Assembly (NCBI GenBank): GCA_965218495.1 | Contig: OZ244626.1 | Span: 434,001 to 498,000, forward strand | Source of the DNA: G965218495 sp965218495 | GTDB taxonomy: Bacteria; Bacteroidota; Rhodothermia; Rhodothermales; Bin80 | Direction of reading: 5' to 3' | DNA: 64,000 nt | Shown here: positions 26,925-36,711 of the stretch, in pieces | Numbering within the stretch: position 1 is the first letter of the stretch | Layout: each line of letters opens with the position of its first letter | Notes under the pieces: model-generated | The model's database searches: none | Told to the model about the DNA's origin: nothing | What the model saw: only the letters and a program-made list of their open reading frames with translations | Program-made: the position numbers and the translations under genes

Positions 26925-27476
26925 ATGACCGAAGAACGACTGAATGCGACGTGCCCCGATTGTGGCACCTCCGATGTTCCCTGGGATGGTGCCAGGTGTA
27001 AACCATGTTATTCCAAGTTCAGGCGACAATCCGCTAATGGAAGCGGGCAGCGCTCTTCTGAGAGCTTTGAGTGTCGCGGGTGCGGTTCAAATGAAGCCCC
27101 TTGGGAAGGGGCGCTTTGCCGCACATGTTTCAGAGAGGAGAGGCAGCGCTCATCGGCCAGTTTTACATGCCCGGACTGCAAAGAGGAAAACGCACCGTGG
27201 CAAGGCGCGCGGTGCAGCGAGTGCTTCGCTGAGACCAGACAGCAGCGCACTGGCAATTTTCCGTGTCCCGAGTGTGATCGAAACGAGGCGCCTTGGGAGG
27301 GCGCACAGTGTGGAGACTGCTATTCCAAAGGTCGCAAGGCGCCACCGGGCGCAGCTTCCTGTCCGGAGTGTGGAAGCAGCGAAGTGCCGCAGGACGGGGA
27401 CATGTGTAGCCAGTGCCATGCCAGAGAAGCCCAAGGAACAAATGGCGATTCAATTCCCGATGATTTGCCGTTTTAG
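26925..27476 (+). CDS. Protein of five tandem zinc ribbons with an SSB-like C-terminal tail
   Basis: I do not recognise a named family. The 183 residues contain five near-identical modules with exactly CxxC-x11-CxxC (Cys at 10/13/25/28, 50/53/65/68, 82/85/97/100, 114/117/129/132 and 146/149/161/164), with consensus PWxGAxC before the second pair. Modules 2-5 are spaced 32 residues apart. Each should bind one zinc ion. Linkers are basic and Gln/Ser-rich. The last residues, SIPDDLPF, match the acidic tail of bacterial single-stranded DNA-binding proteins (DDIPF/DDLPF), which recruits repair and replication enzymes. A nucleic-acid-linked scaffold or SSB mimic is an inference. It lies between an IS1634 and gpsA. 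Confidence 0.8.
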   Translation: MTEERLNATCPDCGTSDVPWDGARCKPCYSKFRRQSANGSGQRSSESFECRGCGSNEAPWEGALCRTCFREERQRSSASFTCPDCKEENAPWQGARCSECFAETRQQRTGNFPCPECDRNEAPWEGAQCGDCYSKGRKAPPGAASCPECGSSEVPQDGDMCSQCHAREAQGTNGDSIPDDLPF

Positions 27477-27545
27477 TGGTGGCAGTGCTGCAAGTGACTG
27501 GTACCAAGGCGCGTGAGGGGTCATTCTCGGCTTTCACGTGGCTGA

Positions 27546-27565
27546 CCAGCCAGAGTGCTGGCTGG
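27546..27565 (+). terminator. Hairpin after the zinc-ribbon gene
   Basis: A perfect 8-base stem CCAGCCAG/CTGGCTGG with an AGTG loop lies 70 bases after the zinc-ribbon stop and 55 before gpsA. No T-run follows, so it is only a weak terminator candidate, or an RNA-processing or binding site. Confidence 0.35.
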
Positions 27566-27619
27566 GTGGCGCCGCAATGGCTGGGTGATTTGGCGCGCTG
27601 AACACTAAATTCAGCGGAT

Positions 27620-28714
27620 GTGAGTGACAGGAGATCGCAGGCGCTGGCCGCGCCTTCACCGACCAACCGGACACCGGGCGTGCAGACCTCAATTGCAGTC
27701 TTGGGCGCTGGCAGCTGGGGTACTGCCCTGGTCGTCAGCTTGGCGGCAGAGGGTCACGACACCACACTGTGGGTGCGCCGCTCCGAGGTCGCTGCGACCA
27801 TTGAGCAAGAACGCCACAACCCCCACTACCTTCCAGAGGTGCGAATTCCGAGGTCGGTACGGGTTACCGCCAACTTCGGGGCGGCCGCGCGTAAAGGAAG
27901 GCTATGGCTGGTCGCCACCCCCTCACATGTCGTTCGAAGCATAGCCGAGCAGCTGCTTCCCTTTGCTGCAGGGGAACGGACGGTCGTCTCCGTTGCGAAG
28001 GGTATTGAAAATGATACACTCCTGACGACGACCCAGGTGCTGGAAAGCGTCCTGTCGCCTGCGATCTCTGCAGATTCCATCGGAGTTTTGTCTGGGCCCA
28101 GTCACGCAGAAGAGGTAGGGCAAGGCAAACCAACCACACTCGTGGCGGCAGCCAGAAACCGGCACGTTGCAGAGCACATTCAGCAGGTGTTCATGTCGCG
28201 GCGCCTGCGTGTGTACGTCAATGAGGATGTGCTGGGGGTAGAGATAGGGGGGTCTGTAAAGAACGTGATCTCCATAGCGGCAGGCATCAGCGATGGTATC
28301 GGATACGGAGACAACGCCAAGGCGGCCTTGGTTGCCCGCGGAATGGCTGAGGTGCAGCGTCTGGGCGTGGCTATGGGTGCGCGTGCAGAAACGTTCGCGG
28401 GCCTAGCTGGGATTGGGGACTTGGTCGTAACCTGTACAAGTAAGCACAGTCGCAATCGCTACCTTGGCGAACAGATCGGTCGCGGATTTGCATGGCAAAA
28501 AGCACATGCGAACATGCAGATGGTAGCGGAAGGGGTACGCACTACGGCATCGGTTCGTGCACTGGCGCGCCGCTATGGTATAGAAATGCCGATAACGGAG
28601 GCCGTATACGCGATACTATTTGACGGCAAGCAGCCGGTTGATGCAGTGCAAGAGCTGATGACACGCTCTGCAAAACACGAAGACTGGCTGCCTGGACTTC
28701 AGACGGACAGATGA
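27620..28714 (+). CDS. gpsA: NAD(P)H-dependent glycerol-3-phosphate dehydrogenase
   Basis: Makes sn-glycerol 3-phosphate from dihydroxyacetone phosphate for phospholipid synthesis. Rossmann motif VLGAGSWGTALV, then the family segments SVAKGIENDTLL, GVLSGPSHAEEV, the catalytic Lys region GGSVKNVISIAAGISDG and GLAGIGDLVVTCTSKHSRNR. The annotated GTG 27620 gives an extra N-terminal 20 residues; GTG 27680 just before the Rossmann strand is a good alternative. The stop overlaps the next gene's start by four bases, so the two are coupled. Confidence 0.95.
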   Translation: MSDRRSQALAAPSPTNRTPGVQTSIAVLGAGSWGTALVVSLAAEGHDTTLWVRRSEVAATIEQERHNPHYLPEVRIPRSVRVTANFGAAARKGRLWLVATPSHVVRSIAEQLLPFAAGERTVVSVAKGIENDTLLTTTQVLESVLSPAISADSIGVLSGPSHAEEVGQGKPTTLVAAARNRHVAEHIQQVFMSRRLRVYVNEDVLGVEIGGSVKNVISIAAGISDGIGYGDNAKAALVARGMAEVQRLGVAMGARAETFAGLAGIGDLVVTCTSKHSRNRYLGEQIGRGFAWQKAHANMQMVAEGVRTTASVRALARRYGIEMPITEAVYAILFDGKQPVDAVQELMTRSAKHEDWLPGLQTDR

Positions 28715-29364
28715 TGTTGCAGCAACTGGCAGACCGAATTGCTCAGGGCGAAGGGCCGCACCTCGAATTCAAGCAGCGAGTGCCTGCACCTGAACGCATG
28801 GCCAAAGAGGTGACTGCCTTTGCAAACACGCGTGGCGGCCAATTGCTCATCGGCATTGGTGACGACGGCACGGCGACAGGCGTGAAGGATGCCGCCGAGG
28901 AAGAGTATGCGCTGCTGATGGCCCTGGCACAATACGCATACCCACCGGTGGCGCTCGAAACTACCCGCGTGCGTGTGAGCAGAAAGCGAGACGTAATTAT
29001 GGTCACCGTTCGTGAAAGTCCGAACAAGCCGCACTATGTGACCAACCCTGTTACCGCCCGCCGCACTGCTTATATCAGGTTGGAAGACAAGAGTATCCAG
29101 GCCAGCCGGGAAGCCAAGAGACTGATGCGTCATAGACCCGATCGAAACATCCTCATCAAAATCGGAGAAAAGGAACACATCCTGTTACGGCATCTTGAGC
29201 AGTACGGACGCATCACGGTTAGGGAGTTTGCGCGTCTGGCCGGCATCTCGAAGTCAATGGCCTCGCATACGCTAGTTCACCTTACCAGAGCCCACATGCT
29301 GCGCCACTATGCTGACCTGCACGAAGACTATTTCACGCAGGGCAGGGAGCTGCTTTCACCATAA
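28711..29364 (+). CDS. AlbA_2 (Schlafen-like) domain protein with C-terminal winged helix
   Basis: Putative DNA-binding regulator of 217 residues. Residues about 12-120 match the AlbA_2 domain (GPHLEFKQRVPAPERMAKEV, then TRGGQLLIGIGDDGTATGV). Residues about 150-215 look like a winged helix-turn-helix (LRHLEQYGRITVREFARLAG, then SKSMASHTLVHLTRAHML). ATGATG at 28711 overlaps the gpsA stop, indicating translational coupling. Targets are unknown. Such proteins are often chromosomal regulators, and no nuclease or helicase domain is attached here. Confidence 0.8.
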   Translation: MMLQQLADRIAQGEGPHLEFKQRVPAPERMAKEVTAFANTRGGQLLIGIGDDGTATGVKDAAEEEYALLMALAQYAYPPVALETTRVRVSRKRDVIMVTVRESPNKPHYVTNPVTARRTAYIRLEDKSIQASREAKRLMRHRPDRNILIKIGEKEHILLRHLEQYGRITVREFARLAGISKSMASHTLVHLTRAHMLRHYADLHEDYFTQGRELLSP

Positions 29365-29468
29365 CAGGCGTGTGGACAAGAGTCAAACAATGCTGGCCAG
29401 TGGTTAAGGCTTAGTCGTCATTCCATTTGTATCCTTTGCGCAGAATTGCCGTGAACATACTATAGCGC

Positions 29469-31796
29469 ATGGCGCCTGTTAGCTCCATACCTCTGCACGA
29501 AACAGCGCGATCTCGGTATCTCAACTATGCACTATCTGTCATCACCAGCCGGGCGCTGCCTGACATCAGGGACGGGCTGAAGCCCGTTCAACGACGGATC
29601 CTGTACACCATGTTCGCGAGCCTGCGGCTGTATCCAGACGCGCGGTATCGCAAGAGCGCCACCATCGTGGGCGACGCCATGGGCAAGTACCACCCCCACG
29701 GCGATTCGGCTATCTACGATGCTATGGCACGTATGGCCCAGGACTTTTCTCTACGCGATCCACTGGTAGATGGTCAGGGCAACTTCGGGTCGGTAGACGG
29801 GGACCGCCCGGCGGCCATGCGATATACGGAAGCCAAGCTGCGCCCACTGGCTATGGAGATGCTGCAGGAACTGCGGCAAGCCACTGTACCCTTCCGGCCC
29901 AACTTTGACGGCACGCTTTTCGAGCCGGTAGTCCTGCCGTCCAAAGTGCCCAACCTCCTTGTTAACGGTGCAACCGGGATTGCCGTCGGAATGGCAACCA
30001 ACATTCCGCCGCACAACCTGGGTGAGGTGATCAGCGCTGCCATGTACATGGTAGACGGAAGGCTCAAGTCTGGGGACGGCGAGTGGCCGAGTGTTAGAAT
30101 CCGAACTCTGGTCAAGCGCTTCATCAAGGGGCCGGACTTTCCAACAGGAGGGCGCATCCTCAACACGGAGGACGAACTGGTAGCGATCTACACGAAGGGA
30201 GAAGGGCCAATCAGTCTCCGGGGCGAGTACCGAATGGAGGGCAAGAGCCGCGTCACTATCAACTCGATTCCGTACGCGGTCAACAAAGGTGATCTCGTTG
30301 AAAAGATTGCGGAGAACATCGCGTCGGAAAGGGTGCCGCAGATCACTGATGTACGAGACGAGTCGACCAACGATGTCCGCATTGTCTTGGAACTCAAGCG
30401 TGGGGCCAGCGCAGACGCTGCACTCGGATACCTTTTCAGGCGCACGCAACTGGGCACACGGTTTCATGTGAACCTAACTGCGCTCGTGCCGACCGACAAT
30501 GAACAGATAAGTGCGCCACAGAAGTTCGACCTGTGGACGGCACTAAGGCAGTTCTTGGATTTCCGGCTGGACGTGGTCACACGCAGGCTTCGTCACGAGC
30601 TGGAACAGCTTGAAAAGCGGATTCACATTCTTGAGGGATTCGAAGCAGTTTTCGACGCATTGGATGAGGCAATTAAGATCATTCGTTCCTCAAGGAACCG
30701 CGCAGACGCAGGACAGCGCCTGCGGCACCGGTTCACATTGACAGAGATCCAGGCGGATGCCATCTTGGATACACGGCTCTACAAGCTGTCACAGATGGAG
30801 ATTGTTGCCATTCGGGAGGAGCTGAAGGCCAAGCGGAAGCGCGTGGCCGAGATTCTAGCGCTCTTGGCGGACGAGCATGCCCGGTGGCGCATAGTTCGGG
30901 CGGAGCTCAAGGGAATAAGGGACAAGTATGCCACGCCACGGCGCACCACAATAGGAGGCCCGGATGAAGACACGTACAGCTACTCGGAAGCAGATTTCAT
31001 AGTAGACGAGTCGACCATCATCGTGGTAACGCGCGATGGCTGGGTCAAGCGGCAACGCTCTTACACTAATGTAGGCAGTATTCGTATTCGCGAAGGGGAC
31101 CAAATCGGCTGGATCTTGACGGGCCGAACGCGCAAGACGGTAACTTTCTGGACAAACTTCGGCCGCGCCTATACCGCGCGTGTCAATGCCATTCCGATGT
31201 CGTCGGGATACGGCATCCCGATGCAGAAACTGTTTGACTTTACAGACAGGGAGCTGGTAGTCGGTGTGACGTCAAATTACAATGAAGCATTGCCGACGGT
31301 CACCTTCGGCAATGAGCAGCAACTATCTGAGGAGGATGGCGCTGGTCCGATCGGATTTGTGCTGGCGTTTTCACGAGCGGGCAACTGCATAAGACTTGGG
31401 CTGGACGCCTTTGCAGAGCCCTCAACCAAGTCCGGCCGGTACTACATGCGCGTGCCAGATGGGGACGAGATCCTGGGCGCCTGGCCGGTTGGCGGCAAAG
31501 AATATGCGTGCCTCGCGTCGCATAACGGCAGAGGGCTTGCTTTTGCCGTTTCAGATGTGCCGCTACGCAAGAGTGCCGGCAGGGGTGTACAGTCTATAAA
31601 GCTGGACGACGGCGACTTTGTGCTCGGCGTGACCGTTAGTAAGAAAAAGTCCAAAGGCTTGGTCGTAAAGACCCAGCGCGGCCGCATGGTGACTGTTCGG
31701 GCAACGAAGTCGTATCACGGTCGCCGGGCTGCCAAGGGACGCGCGATCATAAAGAGCGGCAGCCTTGCCGAGGTTGTTGAAACTCCGTTGGAGTAG
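29469..31796 (+). CDS. parC: DNA topoisomerase IV (or gyrase) subunit A
   Basis: Breaks and rejoins DNA as the A subunit of a type IIA topoisomerase. The catalytic Tyr is Y119 in AAMRYTEAKLRPLA, and the quinolone-determining region is HPHGDSAIYDAMARMAQ with the sensitive-type Ser80 and Asp84. The 775-residue protein has a coiled-coil gate region (LEQLEKRIHILEGFEAVFDA) and a C-terminal beta-propeller-like part. I see no GyrA box (QRRGGKG), which favours ParC over GyrA. It precedes the B subunit gene, with which it forms an operon. Confidence 0.88.
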   Translation: MAPVSSIPLHETARSRYLNYALSVITSRALPDIRDGLKPVQRRILYTMFASLRLYPDARYRKSATIVGDAMGKYHPHGDSAIYDAMARMAQDFSLRDPLVDGQGNFGSVDGDRPAAMRYTEAKLRPLAMEMLQELRQATVPFRPNFDGTLFEPVVLPSKVPNLLVNGATGIAVGMATNIPPHNLGEVISAAMYMVDGRLKSGDGEWPSVRIRTLVKRFIKGPDFPTGGRILNTEDELVAIYTKGEGPISLRGEYRMEGKSRVTINSIPYAVNKGDLVEKIAENIASERVPQITDVRDESTNDVRIVLELKRGASADAALGYLFRRTQLGTRFHVNLTALVPTDNEQISAPQKFDLWTALRQFLDFRLDVVTRRLRHELEQLEKRIHILEGFEAVFDALDEAIKIIRSSRNRADAGQRLRHRFTLTEIQADAILDTRLYKLSQMEIVAIREELKAKRKRVAEILALLADEHARWRIVRAELKGIRDKYATPRRTTIGGPDEDTYSYSEADFIVDESTIIVVTRDGWVKRQRSYTNVGSIRIREGDQIGWILTGRTRKTVTFWTNFGRAYTARVNAIPMSSGYGIPMQKLFDFTDRELVVGVTSNYNEALPTVTFGNEQQLSEEDGAGPIGFVLAFSRAGNCIRLGLDAFAEPSTKSGRYYMRVPDGDEILGAWPVGGKEYACLASHNGRGLAFAVSDVPLRKSAGRGVQSIKLDDGDFVLGVTVSKKKSKGLVVKTQRGRMVTVRATKSYHGRRAAKGRAIIKSGSLAEVVETPLE

Positions 31797-31818
31797 TGCC
31801 GCTAGCAACGCGTACCGC

Positions 31819-33756
31819 ATGGAATCATCCAACACATATACCGGCAAGGACATTCAGGTCTTGGAAGGCCTTGCGCCGGTGCGCAAGCGACCTGGCATGT
31901 ACATTGGCGGTACTGGTAAGCCAGGGCTTCATCACCTGCTTTGGGAGCTGGTTGACAATGGAGTGGACGAGGCCACCAATGGCTATGCTTCGCAGATTGA
32001 CGTGACTCTGCACAGCAATGGTAGAAGTGTTACGGTAAGTGATAACGGCCGCGGCATTCCAGTAGATAGTCATCCCACCAAGAAGGTACCGGCGCTCCAG
32101 GTCATTCTCACTACCCTGCATTCAGGCGGCAAGTTTGACGGAAAGCAGTACAAGACTGCTGGCGGTCTTCACGGCGTAGGGGCTTCGGTGGTTAATGCGC
32201 TCTCGGAGCGACTGATAGCGACCATCAAGCGTGATGGAAAGATGTACGAGCAGCGTTACAAGCGCGGCAAGCCGACCACCAAACTCAAAGTCATCAAGGA
32301 TTCCGTGCGTGGAACCGGTACGACCATATACTTCGAACCGGACGCGGACATTTTCGAGTCAGTTGCCTTCGATGCGGCGTGGATTGCCGAGCAGCTGGAG
32401 ATCAAGACTTACCTCAATCGCGATCTGCGCATCATCTTCAGCGATCAAGTTAGCAATACGAGCTATGAATACTACCACGAGGGAGGTGTAATTGAGTATC
32501 TGACCCACCTGATCAAGTCGGCCGGCGCTACCCCGGTCCATTCGGACATTTTCATCGTGATTCAGGACGAGGTGGAGGACGGGGTGCGCCTCGAATTAGC
32601 CCTTCAGTGGACCGAGGCGCCTGCCGAAACTGTCAGATCATTTGTCAATGGCATTCCGACGCGAAGTGGGGGGACGCATGAGCAGGGGTTCCGGGATGCG
32701 GTTCGTATGGCCGTGCGCGCCTTTATGGAGACGCACAACCTCATGCCGCGCAGCCTGAATGTGACCAGTGACGATATCCGCGAGGGGGTTTTTGCGGTAG
32801 TCAACATGTTCATGGAGGACCCGCAGTTTCAAGGTCAGACCAAGGAAAAGCTCAATAACCCGTCCGCGCGCTCCGTAGTGGTCAGTGCAGTACGTCTGGC
32901 GCTGGAGCAATTTCTGAATGCACATCCAACCGCCAGCGACACCATTGCGGCCCGTGTCATTCAGTCCGCCAAGGCGCGCCAAGCCAGCCGCTCGGCGGAG
33001 CTTTTGGTTCGGAAAAAGTCGAAGGCGCGTCGCCGCCTGAACCTACCCGGCAAGTTGGCGGACTGCTCGTCCACGGACCCGGCCGAAGGCGAACTCTTTA
33101 TCGTGGAAGGTGACTCGGCCGGTGGTTCGGCCAAGCAGGGACGTGATCGAAAATTTCAGGCAGTATTGCCGCTTCGCGGCAAGGTTCTAAATGCGGAGCA
33201 GGCATCGCTGAAGCGGGTCTTGGCCAACAACGAGCTGTCCAACGTCACGCAGGCCCTTGGATGTGGGCTCGGTGACCGACTGGACTTGGAGCAGCTTCGG
33301 TATCACAAGGTCATCCTGCTCATGGACGCAGATTCCGATGGGCACCACATTGCAACCCTGTTGCTGACTTTTCTATATCGGCATATGCGCCCGCTCATTG
33401 ATGGTGGGCACGTGTTCGTGGCAGAGCCGCCGCTGTATCGCCTGGATGCAGGCAAAGAGACCTATTGGGCCTTGGACGATGCCGACAAGGCGCGCATCAC
33501 TCGCCGCCTCAAAAGGAAGCGCCCCAACATTAAGATCGAAGTGCAGCGCTTTAAGGGATTGGGAGAGATGATGCCTGCAACGCTCAGGGATACTACGCTA
33601 GACCCCGCCAAGCGGCGGCTCCTGCGCGTAGAGATACCGGCCGGAGAGAGAGTCGAAACCGACAAGACGATCGCAGGCCTAATGGGAAAAGATGCGTCTA
33701 TCCGGTACAAGCTCATCATGGAAAACGCTGCGACGGTTGAGGACCTGGACGTATAG
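31819..33756 (+). CDS. parE: DNA topoisomerase IV (or gyrase) subunit B
   Basis: ATPase subunit of the same topoisomerase. GHKL ATP site: LLWELVDNGVDEATNG, VSDNGRGIPVDSHPT and GGLHGVGASVVNALS. The TOPRIM domain has EGDSAGGSAKQGRDRKFQAV and the metal motif LMDADSDGHHI, and the C-terminus has QRFKGLGEMMPATLRDTTLD. About 645 residues, without the insert found in some GyrB proteins. ATG 31819 (MESSNTYTGKDIQVLEGL) fits the family; ATG 31765 would overlap parC by 32 bases. Confidence 0.92.
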   Translation: MESSNTYTGKDIQVLEGLAPVRKRPGMYIGGTGKPGLHHLLWELVDNGVDEATNGYASQIDVTLHSNGRSVTVSDNGRGIPVDSHPTKKVPALQVILTTLHSGGKFDGKQYKTAGGLHGVGASVVNALSERLIATIKRDGKMYEQRYKRGKPTTKLKVIKDSVRGTGTTIYFEPDADIFESVAFDAAWIAEQLEIKTYLNRDLRIIFSDQVSNTSYEYYHEGGVIEYLTHLIKSAGATPVHSDIFIVIQDEVEDGVRLELALQWTEAPAETVRSFVNGIPTRSGGTHEQGFRDAVRMAVRAFMETHNLMPRSLNVTSDDIREGVFAVVNMFMEDPQFQGQTKEKLNNPSARSVVVSAVRLALEQFLNAHPTASDTIAARVIQSAKARQASRSAELLVRKKSKARRRLNLPGKLADCSSTDPAEGELFIVEGDSAGGSAKQGRDRKFQAVLPLRGKVLNAEQASLKRVLANNELSNVTQALGCGLGDRLDLEQLRYHKVILLMDADSDGHHIATLLLTFLYRHMRPLIDGGHVFVAEPPLYRLDAGKETYWALDDADKARITRRLKRKRPNIKIEVQRFKGLGEMMPATLRDTTLDPAKRRLLRVEIPAGERVETDKTIAGLMGKDASIRYKLIMENAATVEDLDV

Positions 33757-35316
33757 TCCGCCGAGTACTGCGGTCTGGGCGGCAGCACGGCGGACGAGCG
33801 CCGTAGTCGCTCTAGCTACGTGCATTTGTCACCTGCGAGGCCGCATTCAGGGCCACGGCGCCGGCCTATCGGTACGGTCGGCGAAGGAGTAGTTCTCGGA
33901 ACCTGCGTGAAGGAGCAGCCCCTAATACCATCTGCTGAATGCTCTGTGCCACAGGCATTTGGTTCGCCATAGGTTCAGACAAAGTTGTAGTCTTTGCTAC
34001 AACTTGTAGGCTCATTGTCGCACCTTGGTAGCAAATTCCACGGGGTTGAGTAGCAGGTAGCTCATCGTGCCCAAGCTGCGGCGAACGATTCGCTTTCATC
34101 TGTTTCGGGGACGGTTGGTTGCAAACGGGAGGGCACATCCGCCGAGGCTCTCGTGTTTTTGTTCTGGCAACCGCCATAGGCTGCGCTACGAGGTATCTCT
34201 CACGTGAAGACCTGTCAAGTTCGGGGCAAACCCAAGCCGGGCCTTGGCACTGTGCGAAAGAAGGCTTGACCGCAGGCACCCTAGCGACCAGACCAAGGGT
34301 GAGGTGAAGGTCCAGACCACGAACGGGGTTGGCAGGCAGCGGAAGCTGTGGCCGTTTAGAAACGAGACGGTTGCGGGCTTGAATCCAGCCCCCCCGCTAC
34401 AAGCGGACACGCAATTTTAACTCGGGAGCGTCGACTCTGTGGCCGGTACGGCCTGTCGATACAGGGGTTGTGCGGAGACCGTTGGCAGGAGGCGTTTCCG
34501 TCTGGCCCAATCCGCGTCGGACGCTCGCAAGATGCGCTGATTCGGGTTCCAGGTCGCCCCATTCGCCTTGCGACATTCTCTCGGATGACGAAGCTCCCTA
34601 GTGAGGCATTTCATCTTGCGACGGAAAATGGCCGCCCCTATTGCGAGAATGGCCCGCGGGACTTCGGGACTGGCTATGAAGCGTTCGGTCCGCGTTTCCT
34701 GCCTCAGCAGTTTGCCCGCCATGCTGCGCAAAGGCGGTTTGCTCGATGATCCAAACCATAGTCGATTTGACGATTGCGAGGGTGCGTAACCGAAGCACAC
34801 TACAAACTGGGCCAAGTTTCACCAGTGTCCCGCACCCGGGGAGCCTGTCGCTTTAGCTGACGAGAGCCGTCACGGCACATTTCGAAAGGATCACCAGCCA
34901 ATTGATGAGCGGTCCGCCCGCAGCGCTTTTAACGGCTGCAGCGCTCTAGAAGGACGCAATTCGGCCAACAAAATGGAATGAGGCAGGCCGGATTCGACTG
35001 CAGAGCTGGCAGTGCGTGCGGCACCATCTTGAGCTGGAGGCTAAGTCGTAGCCGGCAGCAAACGAAAGACGCAATACATCTCAACCCGTGCACACCAGTG
35101 CGCGGACCTAAAATGCTGGCATACGCTGCGGCAATATTACACAGCTCAGTACTCCTGCAATAGGGGCGCCGTCGGCTGATTCACTCCCGGACCGAGCCGT
35201 CGGGAGCTGGGCAAGATGACCTCCGCCGTCAACTGGGCCATTCGCATTTTGATAGTCCGAGGCCTTCGTTTGGAAGGACCGAAGTGCCGATCCTATCGCT
35301 TCTGCCGTACTGCGAT
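33757..35316. other. 1.5-kb stretch without a recognisable gene
   Basis: No open frame on either strand looks like a real protein. Visible structure: an inverted repeat GTCCGCCG/CGGCGGAC right at the parE stop (33756-33763, 33788-33795), a stem GTTGTAG/CTACAAC (33984-33990, 33997-34003), and a stem GGGCT/AGCCC around TGAATCC (34375-34391). The last looks faintly like a tRNA T-arm, but no tRNA body surrounds it. A structured RNA or decayed foreign DNA are both possible. Confidence 0.5.
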
Positions 35317-36711
35317 TTACGCTGCCTCCTTCGACAACGTGTCTTTCCCGAAGCGCTCGACGGCTTCGAGGGTCTCACACACATCGCCCCAGGTCGTGGT
35401 GTGGTTGACGATGCACATCCTGAGCGCGAATGTATCGTGCAGCAGCGTCGATGACATGAATGCGCGGTTTTCCCAGAACATGCGGGCAAGGACGATCCTG
35501 TTGACCTCATCCAGCAACTCCTCGTCCAAGCCGACGCCAATAGGATGGACACGGAAGCACACGATCCCAAGCGATGCGCCACTTAGGAGTTGCAATATCG
35601 GATTTGCGCGGACATACTTCTCCGCCCGGGCAGACAGCTCCATCCCCTTCGCTACCGCCCGCCGGAACGCAGCCATCCCGAAGGTTTGAACCGACATCCA
35701 GACCTTCAGGGCGCGAGCCGAATGGCTCAGTTGCAGGCCGAGATCTGAGAAATTTGGATGGTCCTTACCCCATTCTGTGTCTTGAAGAATGTCCGGCCGA
35801 ATCGCAAAGGCCTTCTTGGGCATGTACGTGTCCTTCACTAGGAGACAGCCGGCCTCGTAGGGCTGGAAAAACCACTTGTGCGCATCAATCCCGATCGAAT
35901 CGGCGCGCTCGATGCCGCGCAGAAGCCGCTTGCCCCGCTCGGTCACGGCCGCAAAGCCACCATAGGCGGCGTCGACATGCAGCCACAGTCCTTCAGCAGC
36001 GCAGAAACTAGCCATATCATTTAGCGGGTCAATGGTTCCCGTAGAGCTTGTTCCAGCGTTGGCCGTGACCGATATGGGGGCGAGTCCGGCAGCACGGTCT
36101 TGGGCCACGGCACGAGCAAGCGCCTCCATGTCCATCCGGAAGCTTGCGTCGCTCGGAATCGTTCGTATACTGTCACGCCGTACGCCGGTGATAAGCGCCG
36201 CACGGTGATGCGCGCTGTGACTCTGGTCGCTCATATAAACGGTGGCATGCTCGGGGTGGCCTGCAGCCTCCCGCGCCGCAACAAAGGCATTGAGGCTGGC
36301 CGCCGAGCCACCGCTCCTAAAAAGCCCGCCCGCGCCGTCAGGATATCCGAGCCAGCGTCGAAACCACTCTATCACCACCAATTCTAACTGGCTCGGGCCG
36401 CTCGCAACGAGCCAGGTGCGCTGGTTGATTTGGAACCCGGCAGACATGAAGTCGGCCAGCACGCCAGGCCAAGTGGGTGATGACGGGATGAATCCGAAGA
36501 AACGTGGGTGATCGTTGCGCGCCGTAAGGGGAAGGATTTCGCGCGCGGCCCTTTCCACAACCGCGGCAGCTGGTTGGCCTTCCTCGGGCGGATCCTCGAC
36601 TAACTCATCTTCGAGAATCTGCCGGAACTCGCCCTCCTAGGCGTTCTCATTAGGCAGATTCTCGATCCGCTCTACCACGAGTTGGAGCACCTTGTGGCCG
36701 AGCTCGAGCAT
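35317..36711 (-). pseudogene. Group II PLP-dependent amino-acid decarboxylase, interrupted by an in-frame amber codon
   Basis: Related to aromatic-L-amino-acid decarboxylases. Read from ATG 36711, the protein starts MLELGHKVLQLVVERIENLP, then meets TAG at 36639-36637 (codon 25) and continues in the same frame with EGEFRQILEDELVEDPPEEG and the full catalytic part: HPRFFGFIPSSPTWPGVLAD, the PLP-pocket Asp in LHVDAAYGG and the Schiff-base Lys in GIDAHKWFFQPYEAG. Without the stop the length would be about 464 residues, normal for the family. Translation might restart at GTG 36558 (413 residues), losing the N-terminal dimer segment. A Trp codon TGG changed to TAG is a likely origin. Confidence 0.8.

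Noticed and set aside
29751..30467. 238-residue minus-strand frame
   Set aside because: Antisense of the conserved parC core.
33756..33795. Inverted repeat GTCCGCCG/CGGCGGAC after parE as a terminator
   Set aside because: The loop is 24 bases and no T-run follows, so I do not call it a terminator.
34375..34391. T-arm-like stem GGGCT/AGCCC with loop TGAATCC, suggesting a tRNA or tmRNA
   Set aside because: The loop lacks the TTC pattern, and I find no acceptor, D or anticodon arm at the right distances.
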